The position numbers were made by a program, and so were the translations under genes. From Thiocystis minor (GTDB taxonomy: Bacteria > Pseudomonadota > Gammaproteobacteria > Chromatiales > Chromatiaceae), in the NCBI RefSeq assembly GCF_016653465.1, contig NZ_NHSQ01000084.1:1-64000 (forward strand): a stretch of 64,000 nucleotides of DNA. Direction: 5' to 3'. Under the pieces are notes generated by a model that was not told the DNA's origin, made no database searches, and worked only from the letters and a program-made list of their open reading frames with translations. The number at the start of each line of letters is the position of its first letter. Positions within the stretch are counted from its first letter, which is position 1. Below, in pieces: positions 8,512 through 17,893 of this stretch.

Positions 8512-8883
8512 TGGGAGTTGGCCAGGCAGTCGCTCGTTTCGTTCGCGACACGGGAGGAAAGTCCGGGCTCCAACGGGCAGGGTGCCAGGTAACGCCTGGG
8601 GGGCGCGAGCCCACGGAAAGTGCCGCAGAAAAGATACCGCCGATCCCGCGCCCGTCGCGGAAGGTAAGGGTGAAATGGTGCGGTAAGAGCGCACCGCGCC
8701 GGTGGCAACATCGGTGGCAGGGTAAACCCCACCCGGAGCAAGACCAAATAGGGGGACATGCGGTTTCGACCGCGACGCGCGGCCCGCGCGTGTTCCCGGG
8801 TAGGTCGCTTGAGGCGCATGGCGACATGCGTCCCAGATGAATGACTGTCCTCGACAGAACCCGGCTTATCGGCCAACTCCCTC
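8512..8883 (+). ncRNA. rnpB: RNase P RNA (bacterial class A)
   Basis: The catalytic RNA that matures tRNA 5' ends. Conserved blocks are plain: GAGGAAAGTCCGGGCTCC, then CAGGGTGCCAGGTAACGCC, GGTAAACCCCACCCGGAGCA, a central AGACCAAATAGGG-like region and the 3' block ATGACTGTCCTCGACAGAAC. The ends pair as P1: GGGAGTTGGCC near 8513 with GGCCAACTCCC near 8872-8882. The total of about 370 nt fits the class. It lies between rsmI and the dcw cluster. Confidence 0.93.
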
Positions 8884-9061
8884 CTCATGATCCCGCCTCC
8901 GCTCATCCGATAAGCATCCGCGACTTGCACGCTTTTATTTAAGTCGTTTCTAGATTAGTTGTCTCACCCGCCTGAAATCAAGCATCTTTTATGAGTTCGC
9001 GCCTATGCTGAACTATGGCGTGTAAGTCGCTGACTGCCAACACTAATAAGCAAGCGATTTC
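8884..9061. other. Spacer between rnpB and the dcw promoter
   Basis: The spacer is less GC-rich than its surroundings and has no convincing ORF. A weak inverted pair (CGACTT near 8920, AAGTCG near 8940) may end rnpB transcription, but no U-run follows it. Confidence 0.4.
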
Positions 9062-9090
9062 TTGACGATGTCTCTAGTGATCACTAAGAT
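9062..9090 (+). promoter_or_regulatory. Sigma70-type promoter of the dcw cluster (PmraZ)
   Basis: TTGACG (9062-9067) and TAAGAT (9085-9090) are separated by exactly 17 bp. The expected start of transcription (about 9097) is just before the MraZ boxes at 9101, so MraZ bound there would block RNA polymerase. Position and spacing make this the likely main promoter of the cluster. Confidence 0.65.
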
Positions 9091-9100
9091 GACGCTTAAG

Positions 9101-9125
9101 TGGGTGAGAGTGGGGAATTAGGGGG
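9101..9125 (+). promoter_or_regulatory. MraZ operator: three G-rich direct repeats with 10-bp period
   Basis: TGGGT at 9101, TGGGG at 9111 and GGGGG at 9121 follow each other every 10 bp. This is the known MraZ target layout (TGGGN repeats separated by 5 bp) in the 5' region of mraZ. The third box is imperfect (G for T at its first base). It supports autorepression of the dcw cluster by MraZ. Confidence 0.75.
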
Positions 9126-9160
9126 CACGACGCGATCGGTGGATCGCCAGGGGGACGTTG

Positions 9161-9616
9161 GTGTTTCGGGGGGTGGCCATCGTCAATCTGGATGCGAAAG
9201 GTCGTCTTGCGATTCCGTCCAGGTATCGTGATCGCTTGCAGGCATCCTGCGAGTCCCATCTGGTGATGACGGTAGACCGGGATCGCTGTCTCCTGCTGTA
9301 TCCAGAACCCGAATGGGAAGTGATCGAGCGTCAATTCGCCGCTCTCCCCGCCCTCGAATCCGCGGCGCGCTCTCTCTATCGGCTCTATGTCGGCAATGCA
9401 CAGGAAGTGGATATCGACGCCCAGGGCCGAATCCTTGTTCCTCAATATCTGCGCGATTTCGCCGCTTTGGATAAGCGGGTGGCGTTCGTGGGTCAGGGGA
9501 TTAAATTCGAGCTGTGGGATGAGGCGGCCTGGAATGCACGCAACGAGGCGGCCCTGAACGATTCGGCGATCGGCGAACTGGCCTTGTCCGCGGGCTTGGG
9601 TTCCTTGACGCTTTAA
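9161..9616 (+). CDS. mraZ: Transcriptional regulator MraZ
   Basis: The 151-residue protein has two SpoVT/AbrB-like MraZ domains: NLDAKGRLAIPSRYRDRL at the N-terminus and DIDAQGRILVPQYLRDF in the second half. MraZ forms a ring oligomer that binds the repeats before its own gene and represses the dcw operon. I chose the GTG at 9161 (V-F-R-G-V, matching the family's MFRGV start); a TTG one codon upstream is possible. A CCAGGGGG stretch about 8 bp before serves as ribosome binding site. It is the first gene of the cluster, 50 bp before rsmH. Confidence 0.93.
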   Translation: MFRGVAIVNLDAKGRLAIPSRYRDRLQASCESHLVMTVDRDRCLLLYPEPEWEVIERQFAALPALESAARSLYRLYVGNAQEVDIDAQGRILVPQYLRDFAALDKRVAFVGQGIKFELWDEAAWNARNEAALNDSAIGELALSAGLGSLTL

Positions 9617-9666
9617 GTCGCGCAGATATACATTTTTGAACTAACAACATGTAAAACAGATGCTTA

Positions 9667-10611
9667 ATGCATAAACCTGTCTTGCTGGAGGAAAGCGTGG
9701 CGGCACTGGCGGTGGATCCGGGCGGTCTCTATATCGACGCCACGTTCGGGCGTGGCGGGCACAGTCGCGCCATCCTGGAGCGCCTTGGCTCCGCGGGACG
9801 GCTGATTGCGCTTGACCGCGATCCGGATGCCGTCGCCGCCGCACGTTCCCTGGCTGCCGCGGATTCGCGCTTCTCCATTCTCCAGGGACGCTTTGGCGCG
9901 CTCGCCGAAGTCATGGCCCAAGCCGGTATCGGCGGTCAGGCGAAGGGGATTCTGCTCGATCTAGGCGTTTCTTCTCCCCAACTGGATACGCCGCGGCGCG
10001 GGTTCAGCTTTTCCGCGGACGGACCGCTCGATATGCGGATGGATCCGCACACCGGCGCATCGGCGGCACAGTGGCTTGCCCATGCCGATCAAGGCGAGAT
10101 CGTCACTGTGCTGCGCGATCTCGGGGAAGAGCGCTTCGCCAAGCGGATTGCCCATGCCATCATCGAGACCCGTTCCAGCGGCGAACTCGTGACCACCTCC
10201 CAGCTTGCCAACCTTGTGGCCCGCGCGGTGCCGACCCGGGAGCCGGGCAAGCATCCGGCAACCCGGACCTTTCAGGCGCTGCGGATCCACGTCAATGACG
10301 AGTTGAACGAGATCCAGCGCTGTCTTGGCCAAGTCACTGATCTGCTGGCGACTGCCGGGCGACTGGTCGTCATCAGTTTTCACTCTTTGGAGGACCGAAT
10401 CGTCAAGCGCTTCATCCGCCAGGAGTCACAAGGCCCCGTCTTTCCCAAGGGCGTTCCGGTCCGGGCGACCGCGACACATGGCCGTCTGCGTGCGATCGGC
10501 AAGCCGGTGCGTCCTTCGTCCGAGGAGTTGGCGGCGAATCCGCGGGCGCGCAGCGCGATCATGCGGATCGCCGAGCGGCTTGCCCCGAACGCGGTCGAGG
10601 TGCCTTCATGA
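9667..10611 (+). CDS. rsmH: 16S rRNA (cytosine1402-N4)-methyltransferase RsmH
   Basis: The 314-residue protein opens with HKPVLLEESV and has the SAM-binding DATFGRGGHSRAIL, then LDLGVSSPQLD, RTFQALRIHVNDEL and VVISFHSLEDRIVKRF. All are hallmarks of RsmH (MraW). It N4-methylates C1402 of 16S rRNA, the same nucleotide that RsmI, encoded nearby, methylates on the ribose. Its stop overlaps the ftsL start (ATGA). No obvious Shine-Dalgarno precedes the ATG, so translation may depend on mraZ. Confidence 0.95.
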   Translation: MHKPVLLEESVAALAVDPGGLYIDATFGRGGHSRAILERLGSAGRLIALDRDPDAVAAARSLAAADSRFSILQGRFGALAEVMAQAGIGGQAKGILLDLGVSSPQLDTPRRGFSFSADGPLDMRMDPHTGASAAQWLAHADQGEIVTVLRDLGEERFAKRIAHAIIETRSSGELVTTSQLANLVARAVPTREPGKHPATRTFQALRIHVNDELNEIQRCLGQVTDLLATAGRLVVISFHSLEDRIVKRFIRQESQGPVFPKGVPVRATATHGRLRAIGKPVRPSSEELAANPRARSAIMRIAERLAPNAVEVPS

Positions 10612-10898
10612 TCCGACGCGGCGTTTGGGTTCTTGCCGTCCTGGCGCTAGCCGTGATCCTGTCGGCGGTGGGGGTCGTGCATGCCAAATATCTGACACGG
10701 TTGCATTTCGGATATCTGCAGGATTTGCGTGCCCAGCGCGACGCGATCGATGTGGATTGGAACCGTCTGCGACTCGAGGAGGCCGCCCTTTCTACCTACG
10801 TACGGGTTGAACGCAAGGCACGTTATGAACTCGGTATGTTCGCCCCTCGGATGGGCGACGTACTCCTGATCGAGGAGACTGGTCATGGCCAGCCGTAA
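10608..10898 (+). CDS. ftsL: Cell division protein FtsL
   Basis: This 96-residue bitopic membrane protein has one N-terminal transmembrane helix (about residues 5-23) and a periplasmic coiled coil with leucine-rich heptads (RLHFGYLQDLRAQRDAIDV onward). Family sequence is poorly conserved, so the call rests on size, topology and position between rsmH and ftsI. FtsL forms the FtsQLB complex that activates FtsWI at the septum. It overlaps rsmH by 4 bp and ftsI by 14 bp. Confidence 0.85.
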   Translation: MIRRGVWVLAVLALAVILSAVGVVHAKYLTRLHFGYLQDLRAQRDAIDVDWNRLRLEEAALSTYVRVERKARYELGMFAPRMGDVLLIEETGHGQP

Positions 10899-12732
10899 TG
10901 ATCGTGCTCGGCGGGTGACCTCCCGGCGCGCCGAGGCGCCGCGCGCGAAGCCCAATTTGAAGTTGCGTCGTCGATTGCTGGTTGGGTTGCTCTCGGGCGC
11001 CTTCGTGCTGCTGTCCGGGGCGGTCTTTTATCGTCAGGTGATTGAAACCGACTTTCTGCGCAACGAGGGCGAGCGACGCTATTTGCGTATCGGCGAGATC
11101 GCGGCGCGGCGCGGCATGGTCACCGATCGGAACGGCGAACCCCTGGCCGTGAGCACGCCGGTCGAAACGGTGTGGGCGGATCCGCGCAAACTGGTTCAAA
11201 GTCCAAATGCTCTGCCGCCGCTAGCCGCCGCGCTGGGGATCGAGCCTGCCGCGCTGCGCGAAAAAATCGAGTCCAACCGCGAGCGTGGATTCCTCTATCT
11301 GAAGCGCCGGGTGAGTTTCGAGGAAGCGCGCGAGGTCAGGCTGGCGATTGACAAACACGACATCGAAGGCGTCGATTTCGAGACCGAATACCGGCGTTTT
11401 TATCCTGGCGCGGAGGTTTTCGGCCATGTCATGGGGTTCACGGACATCGAGGACCGCGGCCAGGAAGGGGTCGAGCTCGCCTATGATCACCATCTGAAAT
11501 CGGAGCCTGGCTTACGTCGCGTGATCCTGGACGGTCGTCGTCGCATCGTTCAGGAGGTCGAGCAGATCCGCCCGCCGCGTCAGGGTAAGGATCTGGTCCT
11601 GAGTCTCGACCGTCGGTTGCAATTTCTCGCCTATCGCGAACTCATGAAGGCGGTCAAGGAGCACAAGGCCAAGGGCGGCACCGTCGTGGTGCTGGACGTG
11701 AACACGGGCGAAGTCCTGGCGATGGTCAATCAGCCCGGTTACAACCCGAATGCCGACCGCGATAGCGGCAGCGATCGGCGTCGCAATCGCGCCCTGACCG
11801 ATGTCATGGAGCCGGGCTCCACGCTCAAACCCTTTGTCGTCGCGGCCGCCCTGGAGCGGGGCTTGGTGACGCCAACGACGCGAATCGCAACGGGGCCGGG
11901 AACGCTCAAGGTCGGCAGCAACGTGGTGAAAGATGTCCATAACTACGGCACGCTGGATGTGACCGGAATCATTACCAAGTCGAGTAACGTCGGCTCGGTC
12001 AAGATCGCGCAGAAGATGGATTATGCCAGCCTCTGGGGGCTCTACGATCAGCTTGGATTCGGCCATGCGACCGGCGTCGGCTTTCCCGGCGAGAGCGCCG
12101 GACGTTTGCGCCATTATTCGCGCTGGCGGCCCTTCGAGCATGCCACCATGGCTTTCGGTTACAGCCTCTCCGTCACCTCGCTCCAGCTTGCCCAGGCTTA
12201 CGGCGTGTTGGCGGCGGATGGGATCAAGCGTCCGGTCACCCTGATCAAGCGCGATCCCTCGTCTGCCCTCGCTTCGGCTGCTTTCGACTCCGCTCAGAAA
12301 AGACAGCTTCGCACGAGCGCGGCGACTCCCTTGGACTCGCCGCCCAACGAGATTCGGATCATGAGCGTCGATACCGCCCGTAAGGTACGGGCGATGATGG
12401 AAACCGTAGTCTCCGATCAAGGGACGGCCAAGCGGGCGCAGATTGCCGGCTATCGCGTCGGCGGCAAGACCGGTACCGCCAAGAAAGCGGGCCCCGGCGG
12501 TTATGGCGGCGGCCGCTATCAGTCGGTCTTCGCCGGCTTCGTTCCGGCCGGCAAGCCGCGTCTGGCGATGGTGGTCATGATTGACGAACCGGGCGGGAGT
12601 TCCTACTACGGCGGTCTGGTGGCGGCGCCGGTCTTCCAGAAAGTGATGGAGGGCGCGCTGCGGCTCTTCAATGTGCCGCCGGACGATCCAGTCCCCTCGA
12701 TGCTGCTTGCGCATCGGGAGCCGAAGCCATGA
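10885..12732 (+). CDS. ftsI: Peptidoglycan transpeptidase FtsI (PBP3)
   Basis: The 615-residue protein has a short cytoplasmic tail, one membrane helix (about 28-50), a PBP dimer domain (about 70-220) and a transpeptidase domain with the three active-site motifs: STLK (nucleophile Ser near 312), SSN (KSSNVGSVK) and KTG (KTGTAKK). It cross-links septal peptidoglycan as partner of FtsW. ATG at 10885 follows GAGGAG. In most gammaproteobacteria murE comes next; here murF overlaps the stop by 4 bp. Confidence 0.95.
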   Translation: MASRNDRARRVTSRRAEAPRAKPNLKLRRRLLVGLLSGAFVLLSGAVFYRQVIETDFLRNEGERRYLRIGEIAARRGMVTDRNGEPLAVSTPVETVWADPRKLVQSPNALPPLAAALGIEPAALREKIESNRERGFLYLKRRVSFEEAREVRLAIDKHDIEGVDFETEYRRFYPGAEVFGHVMGFTDIEDRGQEGVELAYDHHLKSEPGLRRVILDGRRRIVQEVEQIRPPRQGKDLVLSLDRRLQFLAYRELMKAVKEHKAKGGTVVVLDVNTGEVLAMVNQPGYNPNADRDSGSDRRRNRALTDVMEPGSTLKPFVVAAALERGLVTPTTRIATGPGTLKVGSNVVKDVHNYGTLDVTGIITKSSNVGSVKIAQKMDYASLWGLYDQLGFGHATGVGFPGESAGRLRHYSRWRPFEHATMAFGYSLSVTSLQLAQAYGVLAADGIKRPVTLIKRDPSSALASAAFDSAQKRQLRTSAATPLDSPPNEIRIMSVDTARKVRAMMETVVSDQGTAKRAQIAGYRVGGKTGTAKKAGPGGYGGGRYQSVFAGFVPAGKPRLAMVVMIDEPGGSSYYGGLVAAPVFQKVMEGALRLFNVPPDDPVPSMLLAHREPKP

Positions 12733-14102
12733 TGTGGACGCTGGCTCAAGCCGCTGCGCATGCGGGCGGATCCCTGCACGGTCAGGACCGGGCTTTCGCT
12801 GCTGTCGGCACCGACTCACGCGCGGATTGCGCCGGGCAACTCTTCATCGCCCTGCGCGGCGAGAATTTCGATGGCCATGATTATGTTGCCGCCGCCCAGG
12901 CGGCTGGCGCTGTCGCGGCCCTGGTGGATCGTCCGCTGTCGTTGGATCTGCCGCAATGGGTCGTCGACGACACCCGTCTCGGTCTCGGGCGTCTGGCGGC
13001 GGCCTGGCGCGAGCGCTTCCCCGGTCGGGTGATCGCCATTACGGGCAGTAACGGCAAGACCACCGTCAAGGAAATGCTCGCGGCCATCCTGGCGCGGGCT
13101 GGGCGGGTGCGGGCCACGCAGGGCAATCTCAACAACGACATCGGCATGCCGCTGACCCTCCTGGGGGCGCGCGACGAGGATTTCCTGGTGCTTGAAATGG
13201 GCGCCAATCACTCGGGCGAGATCGGCTACATGACCGAGATTGCCCGCCCGGATCTGGCACTCATCACCAATGCCGGACGTGCCCATCTGGAAGGGTTCGG
13301 CAGTCTCGATGGGGTGGCCCGCGCCAAGGGCGAAATCGCGCGAGGACTCTCCCCGGAGGGGCTGTTTCTGGTCGCTGGCGATTCGCCGCATCTGGGTCTG
13401 TGGCGCGAGTTGTCCGCTGGCCGACGCCTACTGACCTTCTCTCTCGACGACGGCGCGGCGGAAGGCGCTGACGTGACTGCCCGCTCCGATGACATTCGGG
13501 TCGCCTGGGACGATGACGGTTTTCGCACCGAGTTTTCGGCGCGCGTCGACGCGCGCGAGATTCCGCTCAGTCTGCGTCTGGCGGGTCGTCACAACGTCCG
13601 CAACGCCCTGGCGGCAACCGCCGCCGCCTTGGCGCTCGGCATCGACGAATGCCTCATCCGCGATGGTCTGGCGGGGCTGCAACCGGTCAAGGGCCGTTTG
13701 TGCCCGCGCCGCTGCGGTGACGTGGGCGTCATTGACGACACCTACAACGCCAACCCGGATTCCATCGCTGCGGCGATCGACGTGCTGGCCGGACTGTCCG
13801 GGCGGCGCTGGTTGGTGCTCGGCGATCTCGGCGAACTGGGTCCGGATGCGCCACGACTGCACGCGGAGGTTGGCGCGGTCGCGCGCGCGGCTGGGATCGA
13901 TCGCCTGATCACGGCCGGCACGCTGAGCGAGTCGGCCAGCCGCGCCTTCGGCGAGGGCGGGCGGCATTTCGCGGATCGGCAGACGCTGGCCGACTGGCTA
14001 CCCGCCGAACTGGCCGCGGGTGATCGGGTGTTGGTGAAGGGTTCGCGTCTGGCGCGGATGGAATTGATCGTGAATGCGCTGTGCGCTGAGTCGGGACTTT
14101 AG
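12729..14102 (+). CDS. murF: UDP-MurNAc-tripeptide--D-Ala-D-Ala ligase MurF
   Basis: The 457-residue Mur ligase has a substrate domain with [21 protein letters not shown], the ATP loop [12 protein letters not shown] (about 106-117), [11 protein letters not shown] and [10 protein letters not shown]. The last two distinguish MurF from MurE. It adds D-Ala-D-Ala to the wall precursor in the cytoplasm. It overlaps ftsI by 4 bp and ends one base before mraY. No MurE-like frame lies in between or elsewhere in the window. Confidence 0.95.
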   Translation: MMWTLAQAAAHAGGSLHGQDRAFAAVGTDSRADCAGQLFIALRGENFDGHDYVAAAQAAGAVAALVDRPLSLDLPQWVVDDTRLGLGRLAAAWRERFPGRVIAITGSNGKTTVKEMLAAILARAGRVRATQGNLNNDIGMPLTLLGARDEDFLVLEMGANHSGEIGYMTEIARPDLALITNAGRAHLEGFGSLDGVARAKGEIARGLSPEGLFLVAGDSPHLGLWRELSAGRRLLTFSLDDGAAEGADVTARSDDIRVAWDDDGFRTEFSARVDAREIPLSLRLAGRHNVRNALAATAAALALGIDECLIRDGLAGLQPVKGRLCPRRCGDVGVIDDTYNANPDSIAAAIDVLAGLSGRRWLVLGDLGELGPDAPRLHAEVGAVARAAGIDRLITAGTLSESASRAFGEGGRHFADRQTLADWLPAELAAGDRVLVKGSRLARMELIVNALCAESGL

Positions 14103-14103
14103 A

Positions 14104-15186
14104 ATGCTTCTCTATCTCACTGAATGGCTTGCTGAATTTTATAGCGGCTTCAATGTCTTCCGCTATCTGACTCTGCGCGCGATCCTCGGCGTCATGACCG
14201 CTCTCGGGATCGCCCTGCTGGTTGGCCGCCCCATGATCCAGCGCTTGCGGGCCTTCAAAATCGGTCAGACGATCCGCGACGACGGCCCGCAGAGTCACCT
14301 GTCCAAGTCCGGCACGCCCACCATGGGTGGCGCGCTCATTCTGGTGGCCGTCGGCATCAGTACCCTGCTGTGGGCCGACCTGGGGAACCGCTATGTCTGG
14401 ATCGTGCTGCTCACGACCCTAGCCTTCGGCGCGATCGGGCTGGTGGACGATTACAAGAAGCTGGTGATGCGTGATCCGCGCGGACTTGCCGCGCGCTGGA
14501 AGTATTTCTGGCAGACCCTCGCCGGATTCGCTGCCGCCATCGCGCTTTATGCGTCCGCCGTTTCGCCGGCCGAGACCGCGCTGCTGATCCCCTATTCCAA
14601 GAATGTCGCGATCCAGCTTGGCCCCTGGTTCATTCTGTTGACCTACTTCGTCATCGTCGGGGCCAGCAACGCGGTCAATCTGACCGATGGGCTCGACGGC
14701 CTGGCGATCATGCCGACCGTGCTGGTGGCCGGCGCCCTGGCGATCTTCGTCTATGCGGCGGGTCATGCGCAGATCGCCAATTACCTCCTGATTCCCTTTC
14801 TCCCCGAGGTTGGCGAGCTGGTTATTTTCTGCGCCGCTTTAGTGGGCGCCGGCCTGGGCTTTCTCTGGTTCAACGCCTACCCGGCCCAGGTCTTCATGGG
14901 CGACGTGGGCGCGCTCGCCCTGGGGGCGGCCCTGGGCGTGGTCGCGGTCGCGGCCCGTCAGGAACTGGTGCTCTTCATCATGGGCGGCGTCTTCGTGGTG
15001 GAGACGATCTCGGTGATGATGCAGGTGATCTCTTTCAAGCTCACCGGAAAACGGATTTTCCGGATGGCGCCGCTGCATCATCATTTTGAGCTCAAGGGCT
15101 GGCCGGAACCGCGCGTCATCGTGCGCTTCTGGATCGTGACCGTGGTGCTGGTCCTGGTCGGGCTGGCGAGCCTGAAGATCCGGTGA
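14104..15186 (+). CDS. mraY: Phospho-MurNAc-pentapeptide transferase MraY
   Basis: From the ATG at 14104, one base after the murF stop, the product has 360 residues and about ten membrane helices. Family motifs include [45 protein letters not shown] and [10 protein letters not shown]. MraY links the pentapeptide precursor to undecaprenyl phosphate to make lipid I. An upstream in-frame ATG at 14074 lies within murF and is unlikely. Its stop overlaps the murD GTG. Confidence 0.95.
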   Translation: MLLYLTEWLAEFYSGFNVFRYLTLRAILGVMTALGIALLVGRPMIQRLRAFKIGQTIRDDGPQSHLSKSGTPTMGGALILVAVGISTLLWADLGNRYVWIVLLTTLAFGAIGLVDDYKKLVMRDPRGLAARWKYFWQTLAGFAAAIALYASAVSPAETALLIPYSKNVAIQLGPWFILLTYFVIVGASNAVNLTDGLDGLAIMPTVLVAGALAIFVYAAGHAQIANYLLIPFLPEVGELVIFCAALVGAGLGFLWFNAYPAQVFMGDVGALALGAALGVVAVAARQELVLFIMGGVFVVETISVMMQVISFKLTGKRIFRMAPLHHHFELKGWPEPRVIVRFWIVTVVLVLVGLASLKIR

Positions 15187-16652
15187 GCGCCATGGCCCAT
15201 TCACCGCCACTCAATTCCTGTGGGCTTGCCCTTACTTCGACTCCCTTCGACGCCGCTCAGGGCGAGTCGCTCAGCACGAGGAGCAAAATCGAAGGGGCAA
15301 ACTGTGCGGATGCAAAAACGCTGATCGTCGGTCTCGGTAAGACCGGCCTGTCCTGCGCGCGCTATCTGCGTGCCCAGGGCGTGTGGGTGGCCGTCACCGA
15401 TTCGCGCGCCCAGCCGCCCGGCCTCGATGCCCTGCGGGAAGAACTGCCCGAGGTCGCGGTCTTTGTCGGCGGCTTCGAGCCCGAGGTCTTTGCGCTCGCG
15501 ACGCAGTTGGTGGTGAGTCCGGGGGTGCCGATGGCCGAGCCCCTGATCCAGGCGGCACTGGACCGGGGCGTGCCCGTGATCGGCGATGTGGAACTCTTCG
15601 CGCGCGCGGCGCGCGCGCCGATCTGCGCCATCACCGGCTCCAACGGTAAGAGCACGGTGACGACCCTGGTTGGCCTGATGGCCCGGCAGGCGGGACGGCG
15701 GGTGGCGGTCGGCGGCAATCTCGGCGAGCCGGTCCTGGATTTGCTCGCCGACGACATTGATCTTTACGTGGTCGAATTGTCGAGTTTCCAATTGGAGACG
15801 ACACCTGGATTGCGGGCCGCCGCGGCGGTGGTGCTCAATATCGCAGCCGATCATCTGGACCGCTATCCGGATCTCGCGGCCTATGCCGAAACCAAGGCGG
15901 GCATCTATCGGAATGCACGGGTGGCGGTGGTCAATCGCGACGATCCGCGGGTGGTTGCCATGCCGCGCGCGGGGGCGGTTGAGATCGGTTTTACGTTGGG
16001 CGAGCCGGACGCGGGCGATTTCGGGTTGCGGTTTTGCAATGGCGCGCTGTGGATTTGTCGTGGGGACGAGACTTTGATTCCGGCGTCCGAGGTGGCGATT
16101 CCGGGGCGGCATAATCTGGCGAATGCCTTGGCGGCGCTGGCGTTGTGCGCGGCATGCGGGCTGGGGGACGATGGGTTTCGCTGCGCTCTACCCATCCTAC
16201 GGACTTTTCCCGGTCTGCCGCATCGTAGCGAATTGGTGGCCGAGCGGGATGGGGTGCGCTGGTACGACGATTCCAAGGGCACCAATCCGGGGGCGACGGT
16301 GGCGGCGCTGGAGGGGCTGGTGCCCGACGGTTCGGAGGGGCGGGCCGTGCTGATCGCCGGGGGTGACGGCAAGGGCGCCGATTTCGCGCCGCTGCTGCCT
16401 GCCGTGACGCGCGCGGCGCGCGCGGTGGTGCTGATCGGGCGCGATGCGCCCCTGATCGAACGCGAACTGGCAGGATGCGTGCCCCTGGTCCATGCCTCGG
16501 ACATGCCGGATGCGGTTCGTCAGGCCGCCGGTCTGGCGCGACCGGGGGATTGCGTTCTGTTGTCTCCTGCCTGCGCCAGCTTCGATATGTTCGACAACTA
16601 TGAGCATCGCGGCCGGGTCTTTGCCGAGGCCGCGCGGAGGCTTGCGTCATGA
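15183..16652 (+). CDS. murD: UDP-MurNAc-L-alanine--D-glutamate ligase MurD
   Basis: The 489-residue protein contains the MurD domains: NAD-like N-terminal fold ([17 protein letters not shown], about 46-62), ATP loop [24 protein letters not shown], then [18 protein letters not shown] and [19 protein letters not shown]. It adds D-glutamate to UDP-MurNAc-L-Ala. Two features are odd. An N-terminal extension of about 25 residues (17-39, [12 protein letters not shown]) is a translated dispersed repeat. A second repeat near 16170-16202 (DGFRCALPI) replaces normal sequence just before the substrate-binding [11 protein letters not shown] at 15183 overlaps the mraY stop; ATG at 15192 is an alternative start. 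Confidence 0.93.
   Translation: MSAMAHSPPLNSCGLALTSTPFDAAQGESLSTRSKIEGANCADAKTLIVGLGKTGLSCARYLRAQGVWVAVTDSRAQPPGLDALREELPEVAVFVGGFEPEVFALATQLVVSPGVPMAEPLIQAALDRGVPVIGDVELFARAARAPICAITGSNGKSTVTTLVGLMARQAGRRVAVGGNLGEPVLDLLADDIDLYVVELSSFQLETTPGLRAAAAVVLNIAADHLDRYPDLAAYAETKAGIYRNARVAVVNRDDPRVVAMPRAGAVEIGFTLGEPDAGDFGLRFCNGALWICRGDETLIPASEVAIPGRHNLANALAALALCAACGLGDDGFRCALPILRTFPGLPHRSELVAERDGVRWYDDSKGTNPGATVAALEGLVPDGSEGRAVLIAGGDGKGADFAPLLPAVTRAARAVVLIGRDAPLIERELAGCVPLVHASDMPDAVRQAAGLARPGDCVLLSPACASFDMFDNYEHRGRVFAEAARRLAS
15231..15299. repeat. Dispersed repeat inside the 5' end of murD
   Basis: The segment contains CCTTCGACGCCGCTCAGGG and, on the other strand, GCTCCTCGTGCTGAGCGA. It begins and ends with TTCGA/TCGAAGG-type inverted ends. 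A related segment lies in the Nudix-ThiE gene (34662-34742). It is in frame here and supplies residues 17-39 of MurD, a stretch absent from ordinary MurD proteins. Confidence 0.7.
16170..16202. repeat. Short palindromic repeat inside murD
   Basis: GATGGGT (16170-16176) and ACCCATC (16190-16196) form a 7-bp stem around TTTCGCTGCGCTC-like sequence, followed by CTACGG. This resembles a dispersed palindrome I know from many proteobacterial genomes (GGGTTTCGCTGCGCTCTACC). It lies in frame and encodes GFRCALPI, just before the conserved TFPGLPHR of MurD. Confidence 0.6.
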
Positions 16653-17893
16653 CCGCGGCCGTTCGCTCGACTCATCCTGGCCAGCGTCGGCGCGAACGCG
16701 TTCCGGCGCTGGATTATCCGTTGCTGGTCTGTGCCCTGGGGCTGCTGGCGTTCGGTTTGATCATGGTCTCCTCGGCATCCATGTCGATCGCCGAAAAATG
16801 CTGCAACGATCCCTTCTATTACACTATCCGGCATGTGATCGCGCTGGGTCTTGCGCTGACCGCGGGTCTGCTCGCGTTTAACGTGTCGGTGGACCGCTGG
16901 GAGCGTTCGGGAACCTGGCTGTTCCTGCTGGGCGTTCTGGTGCTGATCCTCGTTTTGACGCCGGGGATCGGACGCACGGTCAATGGCGCGACGCGCTGGA
17001 TCCCGCTTGGCCCGCTGAATCTTCAGCCCTCCGAATTCGTCAAACTGTTCGCGATCGTCTATGTCGCCGGCTATCTGGTGCGCCACGCGGATGCCGTCGC
17101 CAATCGGTTGTCTGGCTTCATCCGACCCATGATCCTGATCGGGATCGCGGCGGCGCTGATCCTGATGCAGCCGGACTTCGGGACCACGGCGGTCATGCTG
17201 GCGACCGTGATGGGTCTGCTGTTCCTGGGCGGAGTGAGTCTCCTCCCGTTCGCGTTTCTGCTTGGAGTGGTCGGGGTGGGATTGGTGGCGCTGGTCTTCC
17301 TGTCGCCCTATCGGATGCAGCGCGTCATCTCCTTCCTGGATCCCTGGCAGGATCCCTTCAACACGGGTTATCAGCTCAGTCAGGCGCTCATCGCCTTCGG
17401 GCGTGGCGAATGGCTGGGGGTCGGACTCGGCAACGGGATCCAGAAACAGTTCTTTCTGCCGGAGGCCCACACCGATTTTCTGGCCTCGGTGATCGGCGAG
17501 GAATTCGGTCTGGTCGGCATCCTGGCGCTGATCGCGGCCTTCGCCTTTCTCTGCTGGCGTGCCTTCTCGATCGGCGCCCGCGCCGAGGCGGCGGAGCAGC
17601 CGTTCGCGGCCTACGTGGCCCAGGGCATCGCGCTGTGGCTCGGTCTGCAAGCGTTCGTCAATCTCGGCGTCAACGTTGGTTTTCTGCCCACCAAGGGGCT
17701 GACTCTGCCTTTCCTGAGTTATGGGAGCAACAGTCTGATCGTTGGCTGCATGGCGGTCGCCATCTTGCTGCGCATCGATCTCACCACTCGTCAACTGGAG
17801 TCCGACGCCGGACCCAGGCGGCGGCCAACCACGACGACTTCGCGGGGCGCGAAGAGTGGCGTCGAAGGGGGATCGCCATGGGCACGTGCATAG
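16649..17893 (+). CDS. ftsW: Septal peptidoglycan glycosyltransferase FtsW
   Basis: This 414-residue SEDS-family protein has about ten membrane helices. Motifs include GIGRTVNGATRWIPLGPLN, LQPSEFVKL, MQPDFGTTAV, EAHTDFLASVIGEEFGLVG and TKGLTLPFLSYGSNSL. It polymerises lipid II at the septum with FtsI. The C-terminal 40 residues are basic and threonine-rich and extend into the cytoplasm. It overlaps murD by 4 bp and murG by 16 bp. Confidence 0.95.
   Translation: MTAAVRSTHPGQRRRERVPALDYPLLVCALGLLAFGLIMVSSASMSIAEKCCNDPFYYTIRHVIALGLALTAGLLAFNVSVDRWERSGTWLFLLGVLVLILVLTPGIGRTVNGATRWIPLGPLNLQPSEFVKLFAIVYVAGYLVRHADAVANRLSGFIRPMILIGIAAALILMQPDFGTTAVMLATVMGLLFLGGVSLLPFAFLLGVVGVGLVALVFLSPYRMQRVISFLDPWQDPFNTGYQLSQALIAFGRGEWLGVGLGNGIQKQFFLPEAHTDFLASVIGEEFGLVGILALIAAFAFLCWRAFSIGARAEAAEQPFAAYVAQGIALWLGLQAFVNLGVNVGFLPTKGLTLPFLSYGSNSLIVGCMAVAILLRIDLTTRQLESDAGPRRRPTTTTSRGAKSGVEGGSPWARA

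Noticed and set aside
7620-8930. 436-codon open frame on the minus strand
   Set aside because: It runs antisense through rsmI and the RNase P RNA, both certain, and has no domain.
16598-17794. 398-codon open frame on the minus strand
   Set aside because: It is a shadow of ftsW and murD ends, very rich in Gln, Arg and Asp, typical of antisense translation of membrane-protein genes.
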